Below, piece by piece: positions 34,631 through 43,218 of a stretch of DNA of 64,000 nt (its first letter is position 1; the number at the start of each line of letters is the position of its first letter). The notes below the pieces were generated by a model. It did no database searches and was not told the DNA's origin. It worked only from the letters and a program-made list of their open reading frames with translations. The DNA lies in the NCBI RefSeq assembly GCF_004114935.1, contig NZ_CP022221.1:3555001-3619000 (forward strand), in the 5' to 3' direction. The translations under genes were made by a program, and so were the position numbers. The DNA is from Bradyrhizobium zhanjiangense (lineage in GTDB: Bacteria; Pseudomonadota; Alphaproteobacteria; Rhizobiales; Xanthobacteraceae).

Positions 34631-35110
34631 TCAGTGGTCGAACCGGGAGGGGAACAGCCGGCTCAACAAACTTGGACGATGAGGAGCCCGGAGCGATGCG
34701 AACGGATCTTTGGCGCTTGGATCAATAACGCGGTAGGCGCGCCCGTTGGTATTTGGGTCGCTGTTGTCGCTGGTCGAGAAAATCAAAGACGACTGCCAAT
34801 AGGAATATTGTCCGTTTCCCTTCTCGACGATGTCTGCGTGCTCGCTATGAGCTGGTCCGAGAGGGCGACGGTCTTCGGTCAACTCGAGTCGAGATCGATT
34901 TGGTGCATCATTGGTGTCAGAAATCGAACCAGGGATCAGCGTTAGATATTGCCAAGCATTGCCGCCAAAATGCTTGAAAGGCGGATAGATCATTCCCGGA
35001 TCCGGGTTGCGCCAAGGCGGCAATGTATCCAGATAGAGCGCGACGGGGATGTATAAGATCGCTGCACCAATGCTCGCGACAATGAGCCTTCGCTGAAATT
35101 GTTTCGACAT
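34631..35110 (-). CDS. Membrane-anchored hypothetical protein
   Basis: About 159 residues from ATG 35110. One N-terminal helix (RRLIVASIGAAILYIPVALY) is followed by a periplasmic domain with DTLPPWRNPDPGMIYPPFKH and WQYLTLIPGSISDTNDAPNR, then a serine/proline-rich tail. No family is recognised. It is convergent with the glycosyltransferase before it and in tandem with the polymerase gene (103-base gap on the same strand), so it may assist polymerisation or chain modification. GC content is lower than in the flanking genes. Confidence 0.6.
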   Translation of the reverse strand: MSKQFQRRLIVASIGAAILYIPVALYLDTLPPWRNPDPGMIYPPFKHFGGNAWQYLTLIPGSISDTNDAPNRSRLELTEDRRPLGPAHSEHADIVEKGNGQYSYWQSSLIFSTSDNSDPNTNGRAYRVIDPSAKDPFASLRAPHRPSLLSRLFPSRFDH

Positions 35111-35212
35111 GTTGTGTCCCGCTCGCAAATCAGGATGTAGGTTAGACTGGGCTTGAATGCTGTAGCGGCTCGCTTTTGGCGCAATCAGTAACCAACATCG
35201 AATGTTTGATGG

Positions 35213-36553
35213 TCATGCGAGCCGCCCTTCGGGTCCTCCTATCGACGACGGCTGGAGTGGGCTTTCGCTCTGTGACGCAAAAAGTGAGCGCGGCGTCAGG
35301 TACCATAGCAGGAAAAGAACGGCTGCGCCGTGCGAAAGCAGAGTTGTTGTCAATGGGACATTCAACAGGATCTGAGGAAAGATCGAACCCGATATGAAGA
35401 TGAAGCGCGGAGGGAGGCCCGAAGAAAATCGATTGGCAAGTGCGATTACAAGTCCGCAAACAAAAACTGGGATCGGCGCCAGGAGAGGTCCGACCGATGC
35501 GATCCCTTCAGTGGCGAAAAGGGAGGCATTGAAATTACCGAGGGCGTATGCCTCCTGCATGACTTCGCCCAATTGACCAGCATAGGGACACGGGACGAGG
35601 GCTTTGATAAATGTAACCTGGCAAAAGGAAGTGAGAGGGTGATTAAAGAAAAAATCGTTGTAGATATCCATCGCATTTGAAGGCGTAGCGATCATCCGAA
35701 GATTGACGATGTCGAGGTAGCGCGTGTCGCGCATGCCGAGGACGGCGTACAGGACGACGCCGACAACGAGTGGCACGAACAGCGAGACGACAACCGTAAT
35801 CCGACAATCGAGTAGGCGCGTCAGTACAGCCATGACCAGAAGCCATGTCGGCGTGAAGAAAGCGATCTTGTTGAGGGTGATCGGGTAGAACAGCAGCAAC
35901 AGAACAAGCGTTAAGCCGGCTCGCCAGTAATTTCGCCGCTCGACAAAGCATGCAAAGGCGAAAGGTAACAACGCATTCGAAGTGACTCCAATGCAGTAGA
36001 TGAGCGGGGAAGGTATGTTGATCTTCTTACGGAAGTCATACATTTCATCCAGTGAGACGATCTTGAAGCTATAGCTTGCCGCTATCAGGATCGTGATGGC
36101 GCCGAGTGCTAGGATAATTGTGGGCGCGCGCTGGAAGATTGCTTCGCCGATCGTGAACCTTCGTTGGACGGGTGACGTCACGAACAGTGATGGGACCAGG
36201 AACGCTATCGTTGATCCGACGGCAGAGACTCCGCTGAGCCAGTGATTGTACTCAAAGCGGGAGAAGCAATTTAGCCAGAGGTATCCAACGATCATCGTAT
36301 AGAAATAGAAGCCGAGAAAGTACCCAAAGCTGAACGGAGCGAGGAGGAAAAGGTAGGAGAGAATGGCAAACGAGGCGATCGTTGCGATCGCGACGTGGAG
36401 CAATGCAGGATCATAGTAGATGTGGTAGCTGCCGTAGCCGCGGCTGAGATAGGCGAGCGAAACGCAGCAGGCGACGATATGGAAGCCGATCAATACGCCC
36501 AAGCTCACGCGGGTCGAAGTCTTGCCTGCTATCGCGATCTCATTCGTATTCAT
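35213..36553 (-). CDS. wzy: Polysaccharide polymerase, Wzy-like
   Basis: About 446 residues from ATG 36553. Roughly eleven hydrophobic helices are visible, with a long periplasmic loop around SLDEMYDFRKKINIPSPLI and another near MRDTRYLDIVNLRMIATPSN. Features are those of O-antigen/EPS polymerases: many aromatic residues, few charges in helices, a large loop with arginines (MRDTRYLD) and little sequence conservation. It would link flipped repeat units in the periplasm. Low GC content and opposite orientation to the main operon point to separate acquisition. Start chosen at MNTNEIAIAG; the frame is open to 36649. Confidence 0.7.
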   Translation of the reverse strand: MNTNEIAIAGKTSTRVSLGVLIGFHIVACCVSLAYLSRGYGSYHIYYDPALLHVAIATIASFAILSYLFLLAPFSFGYFLGFYFYTMIVGYLWLNCFSRFEYNHWLSGVSAVGSTIAFLVPSLFVTSPVQRRFTIGEAIFQRAPTIILALGAITILIAASYSFKIVSLDEMYDFRKKINIPSPLIYCIGVTSNALLPFAFACFVERRNYWRAGLTLVLLLLFYPITLNKIAFFTPTWLLVMAVLTRLLDCRITVVVSLFVPLVVGVVLYAVLGMRDTRYLDIVNLRMIATPSNAMDIYNDFFFNHPLTSFCQVTFIKALVPCPYAGQLGEVMQEAYALGNFNASLFATEGIASVGPLLAPIPVFVCGLVIALANRFSSGLPPRFIFISGSIFPQILLNVPLTTTLLSHGAAVLFLLWYLTPRSLFASQSESPLQPSSIGGPEGRLA

Positions 36554-37176
36554 GCGGCTCGTCCCGATGCAGATCGTACATGGCAGATGATGAGCTCGGC
36601 GGAGCTGCACCTGGTACTCGACTCGCTTAAAGCCACTGAGCAAGTCCATGTTGGCTCAGAGAAACGACAAATTGCCATGAATCGTTCGCCGTATTTTCGT
36701 TGGTCTAATGCGTGGATGCGGAGCATTTTGAGCATGATGCAGGAGCGACCTAGGCGGCCGCTTCGGCGCGACAGGGTCAGTTCATCTTAACAGCCGCCAC
36801 AACTTCAAGCCAATGCCGTGGACGCGTAGACCGTGATTCTGGTCCGTCCGCCTGGCTTTCCTGTCATCGCACGTATTTGCTCAAGGAATCTGTGGTCCAC
36901 AGTCCTGACAGGGCGCCCAAGATTCGCGTAAGCCGAAGCCAGTTTACGAGCGGAACTCTCGGTTGCGTTGTCCTGTAGATACCCGGGAAAACGGCTTGAC
37001 AAGTCGCTACTTATGGAACGAGGTGCGAGGCGTCTAACCCCAGCCAACGTGCCATGTGTCTTGATTTCAGAGATTTCCTTCGGCTGGCGCACCCATGGGC
37101 ATGCCCCAGGTAAGTGATCCTAGAGATTGGTGGCGGCATCGGCAGCTGCGTAATGTCGTTGCTCAGTGGACCGCGA
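36554..37176. other. Intergenic stretch, no certain gene
   Basis: About 620 bases between two minus-strand genes. An open minus-strand frame at 36805-37092 (95 codons) has unremarkable composition and no recognised motif. The wzy promoter should lie near its right side. I see no hairpin with a T-run. Confidence 0.3.
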
Positions 37177-38376
37177 TCAGCGAGATGGCGCGTGCGGGTC
37201 TGATTGTGCGTTCGAAGTTGCCAACGATATCGCGCCATGCGCTAATATGTCGCCATAGAGCCGAGTTATCGCGTGACCGATGATTCTTGCAGAGAATCGC
37301 TCCGACACGAGTCGTCTTGCCGTCGCGCCGTAGCTTGCTCGCAGCACTGGCGATTCAGCAAGCCGCAGAATTGCTCTTGCCAGAGCTGCGGGATCCTCAA
37401 GAGGCACCAATAGGCCGGTTTGGTTGGTGAGCACGATCTCCCGGCAGCCGGGAGTGTCCGTTGCAATCAGGGGTCTGCCGCACGCGGCCGCTTCCATCAA
37501 CGCACCCGGAAGGCCTTCTCGATATGAAGGCAATACTGCGATATGTGCGTCGCGCCACAAGGAGACGATGTTGTCGATGTGCCCGAGCCACGTGATGCCT
37601 GGCCGCGCGATCCAGGCTTCGATCTCTTCGTGGGACACCGACGATGGATTGGCGGGGTCAGGATTTCCTGCAATGATGAGTTTGATATCGTGTCCTTGAT
37701 CGCGCAGCAGATCATAGGCGCGAACGAGCGTGCGGATGCCTTTGTCGACCAGCAGCCGTCCTGCGAATCCAATCGTGATCGGGCCATCCGGCTCAGGAAG
37801 CGGCTGCAATGATTCATCGTCCACCCCAGATCCCGGGATCAATGTCATGCGGCCGGATTTAGCGCCGAGCGCCAGAAGCGCTTCGCGGTCGTCGATGTTT
37901 TGCACGATAGTGTAACTGCGATCCCGGTTGAGTAGCCAAGGCAGTAGTCGGGTCAGGACACGCTTCAACATGCGCGACTGCGAGCTCGAAGACGTGAAGA
38001 TATAGCCGAGCCCGGTGATCGCATTGACGACAGGAAATGTTTGGTCGAGAGCAGCCAGCGAGCCAAAGACGCAGCATTGCACACCGGAATGGTGCACGAT
38101 ACTCGGCTTGATCGCGCGTTCCACCTCTCGGATCGCTTTCAGCGCGGCGGCGGCCGTTAGCAAAGCTCGTTGACCCCGTTGGAACGGAATCCGGTGAAGG
38201 ACGAAGTTCTCGGCTTCAATCGAGGAGGCTGCGCTACTCACATTGGTCGCCACATGTACCTCAAGGCCGGCGTCACGCGCTGCCCGGGCCATCGGGAGGC
38301 GATTGAGCAAGAAGGCCCAGTCCTCGTTTACGATGTAGAGGATGCGGCCGTTCAGCTTGGTTTCTTGGGAAATCAT
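37177..38376 (-). CDS. Family 4 glycosyltransferase
   Basis: About 399 residues from ATG 38376 (the TTG just before is less likely). It shows ILYIVNEDWAFLLNRLPMAR at the start, IVHHSGVQCCVFGSLAALDQ, ITIGFAGRLLVDKGIRTLVR and the donor site SYREGLPGALMEAAACGRPL followed by ATDTPGCREIV. The N-terminal NEDWAFLLNRLPMA pattern matches the WbaZ/CapM-like group that often adds an amino sugar or deoxy sugar. It is the only gene reading leftward in its neighbourhood together with wzy. Confidence 0.88.
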   Translation of the reverse strand: MISQETKLNGRILYIVNEDWAFLLNRLPMARAARDAGLEVHVATNVSSAASSIEAENFVLHRIPFQRGQRALLTAAAALKAIREVERAIKPSIVHHSGVQCCVFGSLAALDQTFPVVNAITGLGYIFTSSSSQSRMLKRVLTRLLPWLLNRDRSYTIVQNIDDREALLALGAKSGRMTLIPGSGVDDESLQPLPEPDGPITIGFAGRLLVDKGIRTLVRAYDLLRDQGHDIKLIIAGNPDPANPSSVSHEEIEAWIARPGITWLGHIDNIVSLWRDAHIAVLPSYREGLPGALMEAAACGRPLIATDTPGCREIVLTNQTGLLVPLEDPAALARAILRLAESPVLRASYGATARRLVSERFSARIIGHAITRLYGDILAHGAISLATSNAQSDPHAPSR

Positions 38377-39122
38377 CAATCAATCGAATCAGGGTCGTGG
38401 GAGTCCGGATGCCACCGGTGAAACCGGCATAAGAAATCTGTCTCGTCTCGAAGGCAGGGGGGTAGGGCCGCAAGTCCGCCAGGTGCAGTGGTGGGCCCAT
38501 TAGCATCGTCGCCATCGTCGCGAATGGCGGCAACCGTATACGGGATAATGCGCGGCCGCCAGCACTGCGGCAGCAACCACGTTGCTCGCGAGCAGCATCA
38601 TGAGATTCGATGGGCAAGGATCTCGAGCAGATGCGCTGGTCGCATCCGGCTCGTTGGAAAAAGATAAGAGGGCCGTCATCCGGCGGGATATTGCAGCGCG
38701 TGAGAAGAATTGGCGCCGTTGTGCAACCAGAGTGGATCCAAGAGCGCTGCCGAGCAGCGTCAGCGCTGCCGCCGAGCACTATTTTCAATGTGACTGCTTT
38801 GATTTTCGTCAGCTCCAATGATCAACTTGGGCGCCAATCGGATCTGGTGACCGCTCGATTCAAGGCAGAATGCAGGAGCAGGATGAGAAGAGCGCATCAT
38901 CGTCAGTCGGTATTGCCGCCGGCGCGTTCCGGAATGTCGCGGAAAGCCATTTCCGGGGAGCGCCAGTGCGATCATGTCCGCGGAGTGTGGTGGATGCTCG
39001 ATCGCGAACAAGTGCTATCGGTAAGCCGGAGAATCTGGGTATTTGCATTCAGGCGGACCGAAAGCCTTCTACATCAATCTTTCGCCCCAATAAATTCAAT
39101 AACGAAATCAAGTAATTGATTT
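38377..39122. other. Possibly decayed sequence upstream of the regulator
   Basis: About 750 bases with no convincing gene. Minus-strand frames (38273-38818 and 38760-39011) hold unfamiliar, low-quality protein sequence and may be remnants. Nothing can be assigned. The right end carries the promoter and operator of the MarR-type regulator. Confidence 0.3.
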
Positions 39123-39137
39123 GTTCACGGAATGAAC
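39123..39137. promoter_or_regulatory. Operator-like palindrome 1 upstream of the MarR-type regulator
   Basis: GTTCACGGAATGAAC: 5-bp arms GTTCA/TGAAC around a 5-base centre. It matches the outer bases of a second palindrome 27 bp downstream (centre to centre), just upstream of the proposed -35 box. Confidence 0.6.
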
Positions 39138-39144
39138 GTACGGC

Positions 39145-39174
39145 TTGACGTTCACGGCGTGAACGCGCTATCAG
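39145..39174 (+). promoter_or_regulatory. Putative promoter with palindrome 2 in its spacer
   Basis: A -35-like TTGACG (39145-39150) and -10-like TATCAG (39169-39174) are 18 bases apart. The palindrome GTTCACG-G-CGTGAAC (39150-39164) lies between them, so a protein bound there would block RNA polymerase. This arrangement fits autorepression by the regulator encoded at 39198. Confidence 0.6.
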
Positions 39175-39197
39175 TCCGAAACGGAAGGGGAGTTTCA

Positions 39198-39839
39198 ATG
39201 GATCGCGCATTGCCAGGTCCCAGCGGCGAGGACGAAAGGATCGTCCTGAGCCTGCTTAATTCCGTCGATGATGGCGCGCAATCGCAGCGCCGCATCGCGG
39301 AGGAGCTCGGTATCGCGCTTGGCCTCGTTAACGCCTACCTCAAGCGATGCATCAAGAAGGGCCTTGTCAAAGTAAGCCAGGCGCCGGCGCGTCGCTACGC
39401 CTATTACCTGACGCCGAAAGGCTTCGCTGAAAAATCTCGCCTGACGGTGGAATATCTATCGTCCTCTTTCTCATTCTTTCGTCAAGCCAAGGCCGATTGT
39501 GCGCAAGTCCTGCAATTGGCGAAGGCGCAGCATTTCCAGAATATGGTGCTCTGCGGAAGGTCGGACCTGGCTGAAATCGCCATGCTTTCGGCCGTCGATT
39601 GTGGTGTCTCGATCGTCGCAATTGTTGATGAGCATGCAGGCGACACGCGCTTTGTCGGGGTCCAGGTCGTTTCTAGCTACGATCGTGTTGCCATTCCATT
39701 TGACGCTGTGATGATCACCGATGTGGCCAATCCAAGTAGGGCATTCGATGAAGCGGTGCGCCTTTACGGACCATGTCGTGTGCTTGCTCCAAGCTTGCTG
39801 GGCTTGAATCTTCCCGAGCGTCAGGATGCAGCGCAATGA
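39198..39839 (+). CDS. EPS-associated MarR-type transcriptional regulator
   Basis: About 213 residues from ATG 39198, with GGAAGGGGAG just upstream. The N-terminal winged helix shows VLSLLNSVDDGAQSQRRIAE, ELGIALGLVNAYLKRCIKKG and VKVSQAPARRYAYYLTPKGF, the pattern of regulators found next to exopolysaccharide loci. The C-terminal half (MVLCGRSDLAEIAMLSAVDC, VSIVAIVDEHAGDTRFVGVQ) resembles a Rossmann-like ligand domain such as the PglD/CapD nucleotide-binding part, so it might sense a nucleotide sugar. Two palindromes sit at its promoter. The NusG-like remnant follows directly, which fits a regulator/antiterminator pair at the head of the export operon. Confidence 0.8.
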   Translation: MDRALPGPSGEDERIVLSLLNSVDDGAQSQRRIAEELGIALGLVNAYLKRCIKKGLVKVSQAPARRYAYYLTPKGFAEKSRLTVEYLSSSFSFFRQAKADCAQVLQLAKAQHFQNMVLCGRSDLAEIAMLSAVDCGVSIVAIVDEHAGDTRFVGVQVVSSYDRVAIPFDAVMITDVANPSRAFDEAVRLYGPCRVLAPSLLGLNLPERQDAAQ

Positions 39840-39849
39840 GCATTGTTGA

Positions 39850-40187
39850 TGCGTCCAGACGCAGGTTATTGCCGAGGCGAAAGCGGCGCGCAAGCTGGTG
39901 TGCAAAGGCTTTGAACCGTACCGGCCTCGCTATCTAAAGCGCCGGAGTCACGCCCGGAAGATCGATCAGATGGTTCCAATGTTCCCACGTTACCTGTTCG
40001 TTCGAATCGACTGGAGAAGGTGCGCGTATCCGCGGGGGCCTTTGCCGAGAGTCTCGGATTATTCGATGGGTTGGTTGATCGAGATCGGGTCGCGATCTTG
40101 CTTGACCTGCTGGGACGAAAGGTTCGGGTCTCGATCGAGGCCGGCTCGGCTGTCGGCTGCGTGAAGTGGTCTGACGTGTGCGGATGA
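39850..40187 (+). pseudogene. NusG/RfaH-like antiterminator, broken
   Basis: Two in-phase-shifted parts of a NusG-like protein are visible. The NGN part reads VQTQVIAEAKAARKLVCKGF, EPYRPRYLKRRSHARKIDQM, VPMFPRYLFVRID. The KOW part reads EKVRVSAGAFAESLGLFDGL, VDRDRVAILLDLLGRKVRVS. About 60-70 residues that normally lie between them are missing, the two parts are in different frames, and the start codon region is also damaged (a stop lies in frame at 39847). Specialised NusG paralogues normally allow transcription through long polysaccharide operons. Here that function is lost or supplied elsewhere. Confidence 0.8.
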
Positions 40188-40477
40188 ATCGGCCGCGTGC
40201 AAATTGAGGGCTCCGTTGGTCTCAGGTCCACCCGGACTGCGGTTGCTTGGAAAATTCACTGCTTCAGGTTGGGGGCGACGTTTGTTGAACTCATTTGCTC
40301 TTGCTCGGAGTGATGCGTGGTACCTGCAATGTTGATCATTCCGCAGACGTGGCTCGTTCTCAGTCATCCCAACATCGTGTCCTATCTGTCGATCCTCCAC
40401 CGAATGCGCAGTCCGCGCGGCGGCGCTGTTTTCGGTGATCTGTTTGTATCTACCGCCAAGGGGAGGGGGGCGAAGTA

Positions 40478-42421
40478 ATGTGCGGCATTGCGGGTTTCTT
40501 GCGGCTTCAGCAAGGCGGCCGAGGGCCTCTATCGCAGCGTGTCCTCGACGAAATGACGGATAGCCTCGCATATCGTGGGCCGGATTCAAGAGGCACATGG
40601 CTCGACAATGAGCGAGGTGTGGGCCTCGGCCACCGACGTCTGGCGATACGTGATCTGACCCCTACGGGCGCTCAACCGATGACATCGGGATGTGGGCGGT
40701 TCGTCATAATCTACAATGGTGAGGTTTACTCGCATAATGAGATTGCGGCCGATCTTGAGCGGACCAATCGTCGGCTCAAAGGTCACTCGGATACAGAGAT
40801 CATTCTTGAGGCTTGCGCGGAATGGGGCATCGAAAATGTCGTGCCGCGCCTGATAGGCATGTTCGCTATCGCGCTATATGACAAGCAGACGCGCGAGCTG
40901 GTTCTTTTGCGTGACCGCCTTGGAATCAAGCCGCTTTACTGGAGCGTAATTGATGGAGTGCTGACTTTCGGCTCGGAATTGAAGGCGCTGCGCGCTGTTC
41001 CGGGCTGGGCGCCGGTCCTGGATCGCAACGCGATGGGCTCGTTCATGCGCCACAATTATATCCCGGCGCCTTTTACGATCTATAAGGATACCTACAAGCT
41101 CGAACCCGGCACCATGCTCAAGACAGGGGTTGGCGGCGAAGTTTCGATTGAGCGCTTCTGGAATCTCCGAGGCCTCGTTGAGAAGTCGGTGGGGAGCAAA
41201 TCAAAAATCGACGAGGCTGACGCGATCAATCGCCTTGATGCTTTGCTCTCCGACGCAGTGAGGCGCCGGTTGGTTGCCGATGTGCCGATTGGTTCGCTGT
41301 TGTCGGGGGGGATAGACTCCTCGCTTGTGACTGCACTGATGGCAGAGACCGCAGATCGAAAGATCAATACATTCTCGATCGGTTTTGCGGAGAAGGGTTT
41401 TGACGAGGCGCCCTTTGCGCGCGAGGTCGCGCGTCATATCGGGACTGACCACACCGAATTGTATGCCGATGCCTCGCATGCCTTGGACATGGTTGAACAT
41501 CTGCCGCAATGGTACGACGAACCGTTCGCAGATTCCTCTCAGCTGCCGACGGCCTTGGTGTGCGAGCTGACCCGCCAGCATGTTAAGGTCGTTCTTTCAG
41601 GAGATGGTGGTGATGAATTGTTTGCGGGATACTCCCGCTATTCCCATGCACTTGACATGCGAAAGGCCGCCAGGCCCGCCACCGCGGCTTTGCGCAGTGT
41701 GCTGGCTCGAGGTCTCCGTGCGGTCCCAACGCGTGCCTTGGATCAGATTGGCCAGGTGCTGCCGGCCCGCTGGCGGATAAATGGTCTTGGTTCGAAGGTT
41801 GAACGGTACGCCCCAGCTATTCTAGCCGATGATCCGGACACGCTCTATCGCGGGATACTGAGCCATTGGCACAGTCCGGACGATCTGGTGATCGGAGCCT
41901 CGGAGACCAAGGGTGTGCTTTGGGACAAGCGACTTCGGAGCGGCGTTCCGAACTTTCTCGACCGGATGATGCTTATCGACACTCTCACCTATCTGCCTGA
42001 CGATATTCTGACGAAGGTCGATCGCGCGAGCATGATAGTTGGGCTCGAAGCGAGGGTTCCGCTACTGGACCACCGCGTCGTGGAATTTTCCTGGACCCTT
42101 CCCAGGCATATGAAGTATCGCGATGGCGTTGCCAAATGGGCGTTGCGCGAGGTCCTCTATCGCCGTGTCCCGCCTGCACTGCTTGACCGTCCAAAGATGG
42201 GATTTGGGGTGCCGCTGGCGGAGTGGCTGAGAGGGCCGCTGAGGGGCTGGGCGGAAGAATTGTTGGCCGAGAAAAGACTGAAGGACCAGGAATTGTTCTC
42301 TCCAGCACCGATCCGAGAGCGATGGCAAGCGCATCTGGCTGGCGCGAATTGGGCTTATCCGTTGTGGAATGTCTTGATGGCGCAGGCGTGGCTGTCAGCT
42401 AATCCGGAGGTCTCGCTGTGA
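40478..42421 (+). CDS. Asparagine-synthase-like amidotransferase (2 of 3)
   Basis: A 647-residue protein starting MCGIAGFLRLQQGGRGPLSQ with Cys2 intact. It shows YRGPDSRGTWLDNERGVGLG, RRLAIRDLTPTGAQPM and IIYNGEVYSHNEIAADL in the glutaminase domain; LLSGGIDSSLVTALMAE (PP-loop, near residue 277) and LSGDGGDELFAGYSRY in the synthetase domain. Strong GGAGG ribosome site. It is colinear with the third copy at 51458-53392 over its whole length (both have HNYIPAPxTIYxD and RPKMGFxVPLxEWLRGPLR). Its stop overlaps the GTG of the ABC permease gene, so its product is tied to the exported polymer. Likely substrate: a uronic acid in the polysaccharide or its nucleotide precursor. Confidence 0.9.
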   Translation: MCGIAGFLRLQQGGRGPLSQRVLDEMTDSLAYRGPDSRGTWLDNERGVGLGHRRLAIRDLTPTGAQPMTSGCGRFVIIYNGEVYSHNEIAADLERTNRRLKGHSDTEIILEACAEWGIENVVPRLIGMFAIALYDKQTRELVLLRDRLGIKPLYWSVIDGVLTFGSELKALRAVPGWAPVLDRNAMGSFMRHNYIPAPFTIYKDTYKLEPGTMLKTGVGGEVSIERFWNLRGLVEKSVGSKSKIDEADAINRLDALLSDAVRRRLVADVPIGSLLSGGIDSSLVTALMAETADRKINTFSIGFAEKGFDEAPFAREVARHIGTDHTELYADASHALDMVEHLPQWYDEPFADSSQLPTALVCELTRQHVKVVLSGDGGDELFAGYSRYSHALDMRKAARPATAALRSVLARGLRAVPTRALDQIGQVLPARWRINGLGSKVERYAPAILADDPDTLYRGILSHWHSPDDLVIGASETKGVLWDKRLRSGVPNFLDRMMLIDTLTYLPDDILTKVDRASMIVGLEARVPLLDHRVVEFSWTLPRHMKYRDGVAKWALREVLYRRVPPALLDRPKMGFGVPLAEWLRGPLRGWAEELLAEKRLKDQELFSPAPIRERWQAHLAGANWAYPLWNVLMAQAWLSANPEVSL

Positions 42422-43218
42422 TAGCGGCGCCGTCACTTCTTGGCTCGGTGTACGGACACCGCGAGCTCGTGGCCGAGCTCGTAAAGCGTGAGTTGCGTGA
42501 TCGTCACACGGGGCAGCTACTAGGCGCGCTGTGGGCTTATGGCCATCCGCTGCTGCTCATGCTGATGTACTCGCTCCTGTTCGCATATGTATTCCCGACC
42601 CGCGTAGGCGGCAGCAGCGGACATCCCGACTTTGCCGTCAATGTCTTGATCGGAATAGTCTCGTGGCTGGCCTTTCAGGATTTGCTAGCGCGATCCACCA
42701 CGATATTGACCGCTCATGCAAGCCTCGTGAAGCAGATCATTTTTCCGGTTGTGGTATTGCCGGTCAAGACTGCGATCGCTTCAGCGCTCCCATACTCAAT
42801 CGCGCTCTTGTTCACGATTGGGTACGCTGCGATTGACGGGACTCTGACCTTCATGGTTCTGACTGTCCCGATCTTGATTGCGATACAGCTTATTGCGATG
42901 ACCGGCGTCGCTCTCATGCTGTCCGCCCTCGGCATCTTCTTTCGCGATTTGCGAGACATCGTGACTATCTTCTGCACGGTCAATCTGTTCGCGCAGCCCA
43001 TTTTGTTCAACCCGTATGCAACGCCGAGCTGGATGAATTGGGTCTTTCATCTTAATCCGTTCAGCTATCAGGTCTGGTGTTGGCAGGACGCGCTCTATTT
43101 CGGAGCCTTTCAACATCCGGCGGCTTGGATTGTTTTTCCCCTGGGCGCGATTTCCTGTCTGCTAATTGGCTACGTGGTGTTTTCCCGCATGAAACACGGC
43201 TTTGGGGACGCGCTATGA
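42418..43218 (+). CDS. wzm: Polysaccharide ABC exporter permease (Wzm)
   Basis: A 266-residue ABC-2 type permease with a GTG start overlapping the previous stop. The N-terminal amphipathic part is GHRELVAELVKRELRDRHTG, followed by QLLGALWAYGHPLLLMLMYS. Six membrane segments follow, with the NLFAQPILFNPYATPSWMNW and LNPFSYQVWCWQDALYFGAF loops typical of Wzm/KpsM proteins. It pairs with the ATPase encoded with a 4-base overlap to move a finished lipid-linked chain across the inner membrane. Confidence 0.9.
   Translation: MIAAPSLLGSVYGHRELVAELVKRELRDRHTGQLLGALWAYGHPLLLMLMYSLLFAYVFPTRVGGSSGHPDFAVNVLIGIVSWLAFQDLLARSTTILTAHASLVKQIIFPVVVLPVKTAIASALPYSIALLFTIGYAAIDGTLTFMVLTVPILIAIQLIAMTGVALMLSALGIFFRDLRDIVTIFCTVNLFAQPILFNPYATPSWMNWVFHLNPFSYQVWCWQDALYFGAFQHPAAWIVFPLGAISCLLIGYVVFSRMKHGFGDAL

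Noticed and set aside
36805..37092. 95-codon open frame on the - strand in an intergenic region
   Set aside because: Not overlapped by a better gene, but it has no recognisable motif and no clear ribosome site; left as uncertain.
38273..38818. Open frame on the - strand before the regulator
   Set aside because: Sequence quality looks poor (many Pro/Arg/Cys, no hydrophobic core); could be decayed DNA, but no parent gene can be named.
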